NCBI GenBank assembly: GCA_020650975.1
Contig: JAIPMN010000179.1
Coordinates: forward strand, 48,772 to 112,771
Direction: 5' to 3'
DNA: 64,000 bases
Source: Apostichopus californicus
Lineage: Eukaryota; Echinodermata; Holothuroidea; Aspidochirotida; Stichopodidae
Part shown: positions 11,750 through 22,720 of the stretch, in pieces
How the letters are laid out: each line of letters starts with the position of its first letter
Position numbering within the stretch: position 1 is the first letter of the stretch
Program-made: the position numbers and the translations under genes
Notes under the pieces: model-generated
The model's input: the letters and a program-made list of their open reading frames with translations, nothing else
Databases searched by the model: none
What the model was told of the DNA's origin: nothing

Positions 11750-14700
11750 CCAGGATGTCACAACCCCATGCGAGGATTCCAGGCTTGATTTGTATTGTTT
11801 TAAGCAATGCTAACTTTAAAGCGAAGCAGGCCACTTTGGAAAAAATCTTTACATCTGCTATCCATCTGCTAGTATTGAAGTTATGATCTGATATTATTGC
11901 ATATGTAGGTTAAATAGAAAGTAAGAGAGGGAGATAATTGCTTTCATACAATTCCGGACCTCCACGCAACAAGTTAGGAGCAGCTGTTTTCATAAATTGT
12001 GTCTTATACCGAGAAGTATCATCTTGGATATAAATTACCAAATTGTTGCGGAGGGATTTGCCTGCCTTCTACTTGTTAACCGCAGGACAGAAACAGTTCA
12101 AACATTGTTGAAACAATAACATTTATAAACTATATATACTACACTGTCACAAAGAAACTGTATTCCTTTAATCTCCTCCTCCTCCTCCTCAGCAGATAAA
12201 AACAACACTTCTTGGCACTAGCTTAGCAACTGAGGTAAAATGATAGTGAGTAGTTTTCTACTTTTTTCAAACTTCAACAACCAGAGATCCCCTTCTGATG
12301 GGCTATAAAGACACATCCATAGGAACATCTGGCAGGTTAAATCTTTATTCCTAGTAGATCAGTTCATTGTACTGTGACTCTCAATTTAGATGAAACAATA
12401 CCACAGAAGTTACAATGTCAGACCTTTCAAAGGAACTGTTGTTTTGACTAGAGAAATGTCGCAGAGAGAAAAAAAAGATGTGGCATTTAAGCTACCTTCT
12501 TCACAGCCTCTGGGATCTTTCAAATTACAGGCTTAGGACATCTGCTGAACAATGCTTGTTCAGTTTGGTTGGCAAGTTTTTCCAAACCTACCATGTTTGA
12601 CTTTGAATAAGTAGATATTTAACACCATGACACCCTCCTCCTGGATTTTGTCTTCACTAGATGAAAGTTAGTTTCATAATAAGTGAGTAATAGTGAATTT
12701 TGATTCAAACAAAATGACAGTATTTTGCAGAGTAACTTTATAACTAAAGGTTTGCTGATGGTAAGATTACCTGTCAAGGGCTAAAATTTCTCAGCCAATC
12801 AAATTCTGATGGGGTCTTTGCAAAATTTTGCCAGCACATACTTGATCAATATTTTATAGTAATTGAACTTCTTGAAGAAAATCCTACTTTTTTTTTCTTT
12901 CTTTTATTTGAACTAACCTTTCAGTAGGAATAACTTTAATCGTCATGGAAACAATTAAGCTATTAAGACGATTTTCAACTTTGCAATTCAATCTGTCCTA
13001 GAATATCATTTGTTAAACTTTACAAATTACAAAACAACTTGAACAAATTTGTGTTATTCTTAGTCATCTTGTACAAGTCAAGAAACTTTTTTGTTTCCTG
13101 ACATTCGTTACCATCAACGACTAATTAATCATGACTACTAAGTATTTTGCATAGAACAAGCTCCCTCATCGACAAATTCGAAAGAAACATTCCTAACAGA
13201 TGGTTGCACGTTTTCTAAACATCCTCCTCAGTCAAGCACCACAGGTTACAATTTCTGTAAGTAATGACAGCATTGGCAAGTCCTAACCATAACAAATTAA
13301 ACGACAGAAGAGACTGTACAACACGCTGGAGAATTTCCCCCGTCGTGACAGACATCATCGACACTTTTTTAAATAGCGACAAACAAGAGTAAACCAAGAA
13401 GCTGTGGGTGGAACTAATTACATTTGTGAAAATTATGATAGGAATAGATTCACAAATATCTAGAACTATAAACCTACAACAACCATTGTTTGACAGATGA
13501 TAACCCCTAGCGGCATAGGTAGGATTCTTTTATTACCGAGGCCCAATGCTTTTCCAGGGGGGACAGACAGAACCAATTTTCAGAAACAAACAACAACTTT
13601 ATGATCATTTTTTGGGGGCCAGCCAAATATTTGGGGCATAGGCACCCACCCACCCCTTCCCCCCACCTCCCACCCCCATGGCTATGCCTCATGTCACCCC
13701 AATCTTTGACTGTAGCAAACAAAAGACAGAAATGTTGAAGTATTTTCAATATTCAGTTTAACCTGACAAATTTTCCATAGGCTCTTGCTTAGATTTACCA
13801 AGTCTCTAGTACGCTTGCCTTATTCATGATGATGGAAGGGTGGCGAGGGGGATGGGGAACTAAGATATGCCATGCTGTGAGCAAACCCATTAGCACTCAA
13901 AGGACCTCCAATTGCCCCCATTAAATACCTGCATGGTACAAGAGATTTTCCAAAAAATCCATGTGTCTTTTATAGAGAGAATGCAATTTACCCAAGTAGG
14001 GTCAGAGACTGACCTCTATAAAAAAAAATATGGCTGACAGGTAATAATAATAATAACAGCTTTTCATCAGATTTCTTTCAGAACAATTAAACTGAAAAGT
14101 TTCAGCACAGTGCAAAAGGCCATATTTCTAACTTTTTCATTGATATGCTAACAAAGCAAAAATCCCCTTCACCATAGTACTCCTGTTATATATATATTGC
14201 TATTCTATTTCTCCATTAGGACTTTAATAGGAACCATATTGTGATTGCAATTTCAGGCTGGTATCTCTTTCCCACTTCACTAAATGAAACCTTAGAAATC
14301 CAACCTATTAGTAAAGACAATGAAACTAACAACTCAACAAAAGCATCTCCTGTTTGTTCCCTCTTTTGGACAAGCAAAAAAAAAATTCAGAATCCCTTTT
14401 ACAGAACCTTTCCTGAATACTTCTTCCTCCAGCTTTATACAACAAATCGTGACTGGGCTTCACAATAAAAAGAGTAACAATGGCAAACAGGGTTAAAGGA
14501 AACACACAAAGCGGGCACGAGCACGTTAAAATCACAAAATAATTAGCGGTGCCAAAGTAATGGCAAACGATAATAGGGACTCTGGTTTTAATGACCAACG
14601 AACAAAAACTATCACCACATAAACCAGCTATAAACACACTTGTTTGAAAATATGGATTAAATTTTTTTGTGGTCGTTGACCATAACAAACAAAAAATCTA

Positions 14701-14860
14701 ACTCTAAAGAAGGCCAAATAAAGGAGAAATAATTGAAATATTGCAATAACAAGATATGAACAGAGTATATAATCACAAAGTTGATTTGGAACTGCAGAAG
14801 AAGGTATTAATACAGGTGAAAAAAAGGTGAATATGCAAAAAAGGAAAAGTGAAAATTTAT
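11750..14860. other. Mostly noncoding stretch with one ambiguous exon-like segment
   Basis: No confident gene. At 13201-13257 on the plus strand an acceptor-like AACAG is followed by a short frame starting MVARFLNILLSQAPQVTIS and a consensus donor GTAAGTAAT. On the minus strand over 13215-13397 a different open frame also looks coding-like. Since both strands score, neither is called. A C/G-rich segment lies near 13645-13680. Confidence 0.45.
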
Positions 14861-14865
14861 CTTAC

Positions 14866-14911
14866 CTGTATAGGGGATAAGTCTTGTAGACTAAGCTGTA
14901 ATAACGTATCT
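14866..14911 (-). CDS. Candidate 46-nt internal exon, unidentified protein
   Basis: The minus strand shows an excellent acceptor: a pyrimidine tract ending CTCTTATAG, with AG at 14913-14912. It is followed 46 bases later by ATACAG and the donor GTAAGATAA (from 14865). Entered in phase 1, as left by the exon ending at 39712, it reads EIRYYSLVYKTYPLY. Entered in phase 2 it reads DTLLQLSLQDLSPIQ. Both are open and both join an open phase of the candidate exon at 3235-3297, whereas phase 0 hits a stop. It sits in the same orientation as the signal-peptide exon 25 kb upstream. It is too short for domain recognition and a chance pairing cannot be excluded. Confidence 0.35.
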
Positions 14912-14919
14912 CTATAAGA

Positions 14920-15995
14920 GAAAAAAAGAAAAGAAGCTGATTATAAACATGGCACTAATTACAATCTTAGACAATTATGGGTTACTAATACCCTACATAT
15001 TATCTGAGCAGAAAGTCAACTACATGTCAAAAGATGATGATGCTCCCCTCCCCCCCCCCTTCCACCCGCCCTGTCCCTCCATCCCTTATCCACTTTCTGG
15101 GGGAAAGACCTTACCATCTTACTGTAGTGATGTTACCCCTCTAACCTTAACATTCAACGTTCTGCTTCAAGCTGTGTGCAAAAGAGATAAAATACACAGC
15201 ATGTAATACTGTATCTCTAATGCTTCTCCATTAAATAAAAATCTTCATTGTCTTCATTAACAAAGCAACATGAGTCATGAAGCTACGGGATAGAAAACCA
15301 CCCTGAAACTATTTGTAAGCAATTAGCTAGATCAGGAGTGGAAAATTAAAATATATACAGGTTTTATTGAGCCAATGGAACAATCTTTTACACGATATTG
15401 CCAAACATGAATCATAGTCTAAAATTGATAAAACATGCAACCATGTGGGGGCGCTGCCAGTCACAAAATGTAGATCCAGCAGGTGGTCTCTCAAGAGGCT
15501 CTGTTAAAACATGGAAAAAGTCCTTACAGACCTCTTGTAACAAATCTTCTTTGATTTGAAAACACTCCACAAAGGCTGACTTAACCCTTTATACAGACAA
15601 CAAGTACCAGTTCAAGTGACTTTAGAGGCAGGTCAAACCACTGGAGGATTAGGGAAAAGACTGAAGAAACAACCGGGATATACTATATAGATTCATGATC
15701 TCTATCTCTCCAGGTGAAACAGGAAACTAATAGCTACAGGGAAGATCATGGATGTACTTTCACCTCAGATGGCACCATGGTGGTCAAAAATGACCCTACC
15801 ATTGGCACAATTGCAGAGGTGGCTTTTCAGGGTGTGCCACTATTGCCCACCCTTTAGCTTGTTCATTATCTATGCATATGAGTTCTAGTCTTAGAGGAGC
15901 CTGTAAGATTTCAAAGAAGTATACCCAGAATAACTGTATTTGCATACAAATACATGTAACAAAAAACGAACGCATGGGCGAGAGTGCACACTAAA
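14920..15995. other. Noncoding stretch
   Basis: No supported gene. C-rich tract near 15046-15085. No repeat copy recognised elsewhere in the window. Confidence 0.55.
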
Positions 15996-16000
15996 AAACA

Positions 16001-16308
16001 GCCCCCAAAACACCCTTCCCTACAAGAAAAGGATACTTATCAGGCTGGAAAAGATGGTTGGATGTCAAGAACTCCTATAAGGAACCTTCTAGCGTAATAA
16101 TCCAAGGTATTCTGGGCGAAATCGATGAAAAAAATTTTTCCAATACGAAAACGTGTTCTGACACTTTGGTATGGTAAAATATGAAGGAGGAGGTCACTGA
16201 AGGTCAGTGAGGGTGCACAGTGTTAAAAGATTACCAGGGCATACTAGACACGGTAGAATGCGGTGCTAAGGTTGTGGGGAGACAGGTAAGCGGGGAGCGA
16301 AGTAAATA
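16001..16308 (-). mobile_element. MITE copy A of the ACAGGTAAGC-terminal family
   Basis: The right terminus contains GGTGCTAAGGTTGTGGGG followed by AGACAGGTAAGC and ends near GAAGTAAAT (16308). The rest of the segment matches the copy at 26808-27109 in reverse complement for about 300 bp at an estimated 85-90% identity, including the GATACTTATCAGGCTGG and CTTCCCTACAAGAAAAGG blocks. Only one long terminal arm is present, so this is a one-ended or internally deleted version compared with the copy at 51641-51915. No transposase coding sequence is seen. Confidence 0.8.
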
Positions 16309-16309
16309 C

Positions 16310-19300
16310 ATGTCATTGTAGTGCATGGTGAAGGTGAAAGTTAGTTGTTGGTTTTCAATCTACGGGTCTTTGTTACTGCAACACTTTTGAAGGTATTTCG
16401 GTCACGAATATGCCAGTTCGGCATTTGGTCCTTTAACGTAGAACAAAGCTAGGCTATATCTATAAACAGTACTCTAGCTAGCATGCACCTGCAATATAAA
16501 TGAAGAAATTATAACTAAAACCATGGATGATGAACCGGACAACCAAGTTCATTAACGTCAATCAAGACTCACGCCTGTTCTGGAAGTGACAGAGAATACC
16601 CAGAGTCCTGGACAATGATTGGTCAAATTGAACAACATGTGAACATTACAATATCCTTACCTAGTTTAGGAACATACAATGATTTCATAGAGGGCATAAT
16701 GATAATACACGATTAATCTAACAAATACGATGGTCTAGTCTATCATTGCACAAATGTAACACTCTCCGGTCTATTAAAAACTGCTTGGTCAATATCCTGG
16801 CCCTGGTTTATCATCATCCAAAACACGTACCGTAATATACGACATATACGTACGAAGCAGCCAGCTGTGGAACTAACTATGACTGTGTAGTATATAAATG
16901 CCATGCCATTACAGGCTAGCTGTTCATGCCCGAGATCATCAAATAACACAGAGCCGTTGCGGATAAATACAATTAACATTCGTTGCTTTCAACTTTTTTG
17001 CAGGATGTTTGTAACTCAAATGCGTTCAAATGTTACATGTTTTGCTTAATTCGAGAATAACAGACCAAAGTAGAGAACTATACGTATTGTTTTGAAGAAG
17101 TATACTACCCAAGGAGATCTATTTCTTTACGTGTGCAGAATTAACTGTTTGCCGGCACAGTTCTTTGCAAATCTGGGTCTGAATTTTTTCTGCATAGCCA
17201 ACCTGTGAATTTGAGATGGCTATGAAGAATGTATGTTCAGCTGGCATTCACTAGCCACCCATGTAGATGATGGAACGGTCTAGTAATCCCAATATTGTAG
17301 CGCCCATGCACACTACAATAACTAACCCCTCAATTATCAAGAGAACATGTATGTTCAGCACCCTGGAATTTCCAAAAGTTGAATTTTTTATTCAATGTTT
17401 TGAACACATTGTAACAGTCAGGCAGAAAGTTGCACCATCAGTGCCCATTTCAAAATGATAAAATTATAATCAAATGTGCCATGTTCATCCTGAAACACTA
17501 CATCCACCCTGTGTTACGTGTCAAGTTATGCCATGCCTCGTCCCTCACCAAGAGGAACGAAATAGTGAGATTTAAGAAAACAGACACATATTATGGTCAG
17601 ATCAAAGATGAGCAATAAAGTATTCCTAGCTGGTTTTTTCCCCCTTGTCAGCGTTTTTACTTGCTTATAATCTCCCTTTTAGTTCCACGTTGAAAATGAA
17701 ATGAAAGTGTCATTGCAAAACTAGTGTAATCAGATACGTACGAACAATTTTCTTGATATGCTTTTATAGATGAAAGATTGTAAAATGGGGCGCGTGTATG
17801 TAACTCGTTTAGATTATTTTGTCAAAACTCTATATCACATTGGTTTCTTCCGTGTTTTTTCATCAAGGAACGCTGTAACAAAGCTTGCCAATATATTCAC
17901 ATTTCAGATATTGCATCAAAAGACTCATGAACATGTCACAGTATTGTGACATCATCAAGTACCTCAATTAATATTTTATAAATCACTTTGTGAATTAAAA
18001 TTGCCATATTTTCCAAAAATATAACCAGGCAACATACAGAAGGGAACAGCATAGCAAACCATGAAGCAGCACCAAATTTGCTAAACATATTTAAACAAAA
18101 TACTAATTTATGGATAAATAATGACTTGCTCAAAATCAATACTCGGTAATGTCTTCCTTGCAATGCGTTTATAACATTGCTACTGAAGAGTACTGCTTCC
18201 ATGTACTTTATACACTGCAGTACTGTACCTTTCTACACACGCTACACTAAAGCAATATTAGAAAATGACAATTTTTTCCTTTTCATTTCCCTTTTATTCT
18301 TTTCCTTTTTTCTCCTTTTTTTTTGTTTTTGGCTTTTCTTATTCGTATAATTTATTCCTTTTTGAAGCATTATGATTTGTTCTACTAGAACACTTATTGA
18401 CAGAATTGTAATCAAAGCATAAATAATTTGACACCACTATTCATCTTGATATTTCTGTCTCATCCTGACATAGAATCTTCATCATCCTTGGAAGCTAATC
18501 AAGCAATAAGACCGCATCCCAAGCACAAAGGAGCAGAGAGAGACAGAGAGAGATGGAGAGAGATTCGTGGATAATTGACGAGGCAGCAGCGACTTCATGT
18601 AGATACAGAATTAAGTGACGATATGAAAAGATATATATACTGTGATCTTTGATGAAGAAATTTAATCCCTGTATTTTCCTATATTAATAAAGGATAAGGA
18701 TTGCCTTGGCAGTTACCTATTCCCGTCGTGGCTTAGGCAGGTAAACTTGTCATTTCATAAAGCAAACATTTATTGAGTATGTATATACACAATGGAAATC
18801 CAACCCGGCATTTGTGAGGATCCTACATAGATGGCAACATGGCAAGTGGCTGGATTCCTAGCATTCACTTATCAATTTTCTTAGAGTCATGATGCCCTCA
18901 TGGCGCCTCACCTTATCCTAACAATAATCAGACACTCTCTGGTGTTTTATCATCTCCACTATCTCTAACACCGAGTGTGATCCTAACAACCGAGGGGGAA
19001 CCTGACAGCTAATTGGATTCAATTACACAATGTACATAACTTCTCAATTGTTTGTTGCCAAAAGTTCTTGATTTTCATCGGGGTCATAATTGGATTTCTT
19101 GGATGTCTTACTAATTTGAAATATTTTGTGTTGTTCGGTAGTTCGACCCATACTGCTGTTGGCATAACAACGCTCACACTTGTAAATTTAAGCTCCCAAT
19201 TATGAGCTCCCTATTATGACCTCCCCCGTTCCCATCCCCTTCTCCTTCCTTAAATAAACTGTTTCTCCACAGCATCTGGATTGTATCCACGCTTTACAGA

Positions 19301-20130
19301 GTAGAGATAATCCTGTACATTTGCAAATTTCAAACACTGACTGATTCATCTTCGTCATAATAATTGCCTAATGAAAAGTATCACCTGCATTTTTGAAAAC
19401 TGTACCGACGGGATCCAGTTTGTTATCGTATAGCAAGGCCCCATGTCAGACAGCTGCAAACTTGCAGGGGACTATTTATTACTGGACATACATTATCCTC
19501 AAACAGCAAAGCATTTCCAACAATACTATCTACTCACTGGGCAATAAACCCACAAGTTAATTGGCCATGGTAATAACATTTAGATTGTAGATGACAGTTT
19601 AATGGGTCTCACATATATAGCAAATATAACCAAATCTGCTATAAAGCAAAGCCGAAGATGTATTGCATACAAAACAACAGTGTTGTCAGTATTTTCACAT
19701 ACATATAGTAAGGTTAATAAGAGATGTGAAAAGTTGCTATTCAAAATTGTTAGCAATAAGCATCAAACAAGAGGAGGATTCTGGGGGTGAAGTGATCGAA
19801 GATGCCTGAAAGTTGCCAAACATTTGGCCAGCCTGCCTATCATTCTCCATTAATCAAATCTGTCAACTTCATCAACTTAAGAGGCCTATATAAACGCCTA
19901 CCATTTTCTGTGCACACAGATGAACGTTACATGATCTCCTCATATTTGGGTGTAATGACAGATATCCCGGGTCCCTTAAGAGAGACACGGACCCTGGGCG
20001 AGTACCAAGGACTGCAACTGATCCATGTTAAACTACTTAAAGGATAGAGTGATTTCTTAATAGGTCATGAGTCAACAGATGGAATGTTACAATCTCAGCC
20101 GAGAGGCAAAATATGAAAAATAATATTTTA
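16310..20130. other. Noncoding stretch
   Basis: No supported gene. A GAGA-rich tract lies at 18528-18565. The stretch 18911-19010 has a consensus minus-strand donor (AAG then GTGAGG at 18910), but every frame upstream of it closes with a stop within about 20 codons. ACACTCTCTGGTGTT and AACACCGAGTGTG there form an imperfect inverted repeat. Confidence 0.55.
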
Positions 20131-20136
20131 ATATTA

Positions 20137-20425
20137 CTTAGTGCACATTATTTACAGCTGGAAAACAACGTAAGGAGGATCTAGCAGATTATCAAGCTTC
20201 AGATTTTACCACTAAAAATATGCTAAAATGATTTGGATCTATAGGTATACATCTTGTAGACTCAAAGAGTGCTGATAGAGGCTAAACTTGTACACTACTT
20301 CTGTTAACTTCATGTGCTTAATACCACACATTCTTTACAGCTAGAGAACATTGTGAATACAAATCTAGCAGATTATCGAGCTTCAGTTCTTACCACTAAA
20401 ATATGCTAAAAAGATAAAGAATGAT
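20137..20425. repeat. Diverged ~180-bp tandem duplication
   Basis: Two copies at about 20137-20245 and 20317-20425 share TTTACAGCT, TCTAGCAGATTATC, AGCTTCAG and TTACCACTAAAAATATGCTAAA in the same order. They show more mismatches and indels than the duplication at 11262, so this is older. Confidence 0.8.
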
Positions 20426-20519
20426 GGATATTCAGGTATCAAATTAGCACACTACATCAGGTAAACCAGCTTACCTTAGAGCAGCTTCTCTGATAGCTAT
20501 GATCCTCATTGGTCTAACA

Positions 20520-20840
20520 CAGGGGTGGGCAACCTTTGCGAATGAATGGGCCAGATATAAGGAGTGAAAAATTGACTGGGCCATACCTTACCAACAACCT
20601 GCTGTTGATTTCAAACCTTTGATTCCAAGGACTTTCAAGCAATAGGTGTGTACTTAATCTGTATTCACAAAAACATAATGTCAATACAGTACAGTTGATA
20701 ATTAATGGGGATAAAAGGCCTACCTAACAGCATCATTCTTGCCGATAAATTATAAGCAGCTAGCTCGATTTTTGTGATGATGTAAAATAGATTGATTTTT
20801 TTTTTTTTTCTTGAGACACTGGCGGGCCACATGTGGAATG
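20520..20840 (+). mobile_element. Partial hAT-like nonautonomous element
   Basis: The terminus CAGGGGTGGGCAACC at 20520 followed by TGGGCCAGAT is the classic end of many hAT-superfamily nonautonomous elements. A matching GCGGGCCACATGTGG lies at 20822-20836. I do not find the expected inverted GGTTGCCCACCCCTG at the other end or an 8-bp target duplication, so the element appears truncated or its 3' end has decayed. Confidence 0.6.
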
Positions 20841-22187
20841 GTCGAATAAGTTCTTTTTGTCAAACAGAAGTTTGGGTGCAATTCAGATGTGTGATGGTGT
20901 TTCATGGTAAAGGTTTCACTCATTGGTTTCAGTCTTTTTTTTTCTCTTTAATACATCTGATTAGTTGCAATTCCCAAAAATTTTTGACAAAACATATGGA
21001 ACAGCGTGAAAGTTTGTTTGCACTTAAATAGTGCCGGTAGAGGATATGAAATACAGACAAGAACATCCAACTGATACTGTAAATGTGTTAAACTCAAAGT
21101 CATCCATTAGTTCCATATTTATACTAATCAACCTGGAAGAAAAGCAGAGTCTAGATTGTCAAGTCTGTGAACGAACAGTTGATAAGTTCACTCAAAATAT
21201 GATCACAAAGCACTAACCGACTTAACCTGCTTTACAGCAGTGAGTCGAGTCGAGAACAAGGTTCAGTAGGGACAAACTGCAATTCTTAAAATAATTGTTG
21301 AAAGCATTGTCAACTCCACTGTTAGTATGATGGTGCAAGCAACAGGACAAATCATTTCATGTGTTCACAGAAATATCAGGAAAGAAGTTTTTAAGAACAT
21401 TTAATCTGCTACAAACTGCAATTTGAGACAATGATCGCTAGTATTCCTTTCATTGAGGGAAATAAAAAAGCTGAAGATATCACAAAATTGAAAGTTTCCA
21501 AGTTTCCAAAGCCACGGACAATCTTGTAAACCGGAATTAAAACCCTCTCTCAGCTGTCTAGCAGCTAACAAGGTGAGTTTGAGAAAGTTCAAGCCTCTTT
21601 TGGTATGTATCAACATCCCTCAGTTTGTAGAGGCCAAGGGAGAATGCCTCAGAAAATCCCTCAACGTCCTTGATTTTTGCACAGCTATTAGATGATTAAA
21701 GTTTTAATGTTACTAGTACAGGAGAGATCATGTAGAAAGGTTGTACAAAGGTGGCCAAAAAAATCCTCAAAGAATCTTTGACAGATTGTATTTTAGTTAT
21801 AAGCCTACCATAAAAGCAAGCTTGAAGAGTCTTTTGTCTTAATTTGTTTGTTTTCCCATTTTAAGTAGCATTTAAATTGAAGAATGTCTCTTTGGAGAAA
21901 CAACAATTGAGTGTCAATATATCATAGTGCATAGAAATGCAAGTGAAAAAACAGAAGTGTAGGTAATGTTTATTGATATATATGTAGCCAAATATTTTCA
22001 AAAATGTTTACACTTACAATGTCTGAAATACACCATTAGGCCAAGGTTATGAAGAAGTCATGTTATCCCTTCCCCCTTCCTCCCCCACATGTATTTTGTT
22101 AATATTAAATCCATTACTTGATAAAACATTCACATGATCTTGGAGGTCAGTGTCAAAGGTTACCAGACAGGGTATGTTGTGAGGTGA
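20841..22187. other. Noncoding stretch
   Basis: No supported gene or repeat recognised. Short open frames here lack splice or domain support. Confidence 0.55.
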
Positions 22188-22190
22188 CAG

Positions 22191-22469
22191 CCCAACAAAC
22201 ACAAAAACGTTTCTAAAACGTTATTAAAACGTTTCCTCGTCTTTTGTTTTAATAACGTTATTTGTGGTGTAATAAATATGTCACGATAACGTTTTCAGGC
22301 TATTATTTCAAATTATTTTTTCGTTAAATCATTAATATAACATTAATATAACATTAATATCTCATAAAAACGTTATGCCGACGTTTTTATAACACAACAT
22401 TTAACGTTATAAAAACATGTTTTAGAGGCTCTTTTAAAAATGTTATGATAACGTTTTGTGTTTGCTGGG
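22191..22469. mobile_element. ~280-bp MITE with CCCAGCAAACACAAAACGTT termini
   Basis: The left end CCCAACAAACACAAAAACGTT (22191) and the reverse complement of the right end CCCAGCAAACACAAAACGTT (22469) form inverted termini of about 20 bp. The interior is very AT-rich with repeated AACGTT and ACGTTAT motifs, and a threefold 11-bp CATTAATATAA repeat near 22330-22361. A target-site duplication is not evident, so the superfamily is not assigned. No coding sequence. Confidence 0.8.
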
Positions 22470-22651
22470 TATGTAAGGAATCAAAGTAAATAGAACATTA
22501 AAATGATGTCTTATTCATTTCTAATTTGTCTTGTAACTGGTCAACTCAATTGGCAATGACCATCTCATTATGCACATTTGAAACATGCATCAGCATATTT
22601 GGAATTTTCATCCTCCTCTCCATTCTTCCCACCCACGAACCCCCCCCCCCC

Positions 22652-22720
22652 TTCTTCTTTAAATTTAACCANNNNNNNNNNCCCCCCCCCCCCCCCCCCG
22701 TTCTTCTTTAAATTTAACCA
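22652..22720. other. Assembly gap with duplicated flanks
   Basis: Ten N (22672-22681) sit in a C-homopolymer. The same 20-base sequence starting TTCTTCTTTAAATTTAACCA ends directly before the gap (22652-22671) and lies after the C run on the other side (22701-22720). The two contig ends evidently overlap and were not merged, so about 50 bp here is duplicated artificially. Open frames predicted across the N are spurious. Confidence 0.9.

Noticed and set aside
18911-19010. Minus-strand exon upstream of a GTGAGG donor
   Set aside because: All three frames contain a stop before the donor.
20475-20515. Minus-strand mini-exon ending at a GTAAGC donor beside the hAT end
   Set aside because: Its only plausible acceptor lies inside the hAT terminus and the incoming phase gives a stop. 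Probably coincidence.
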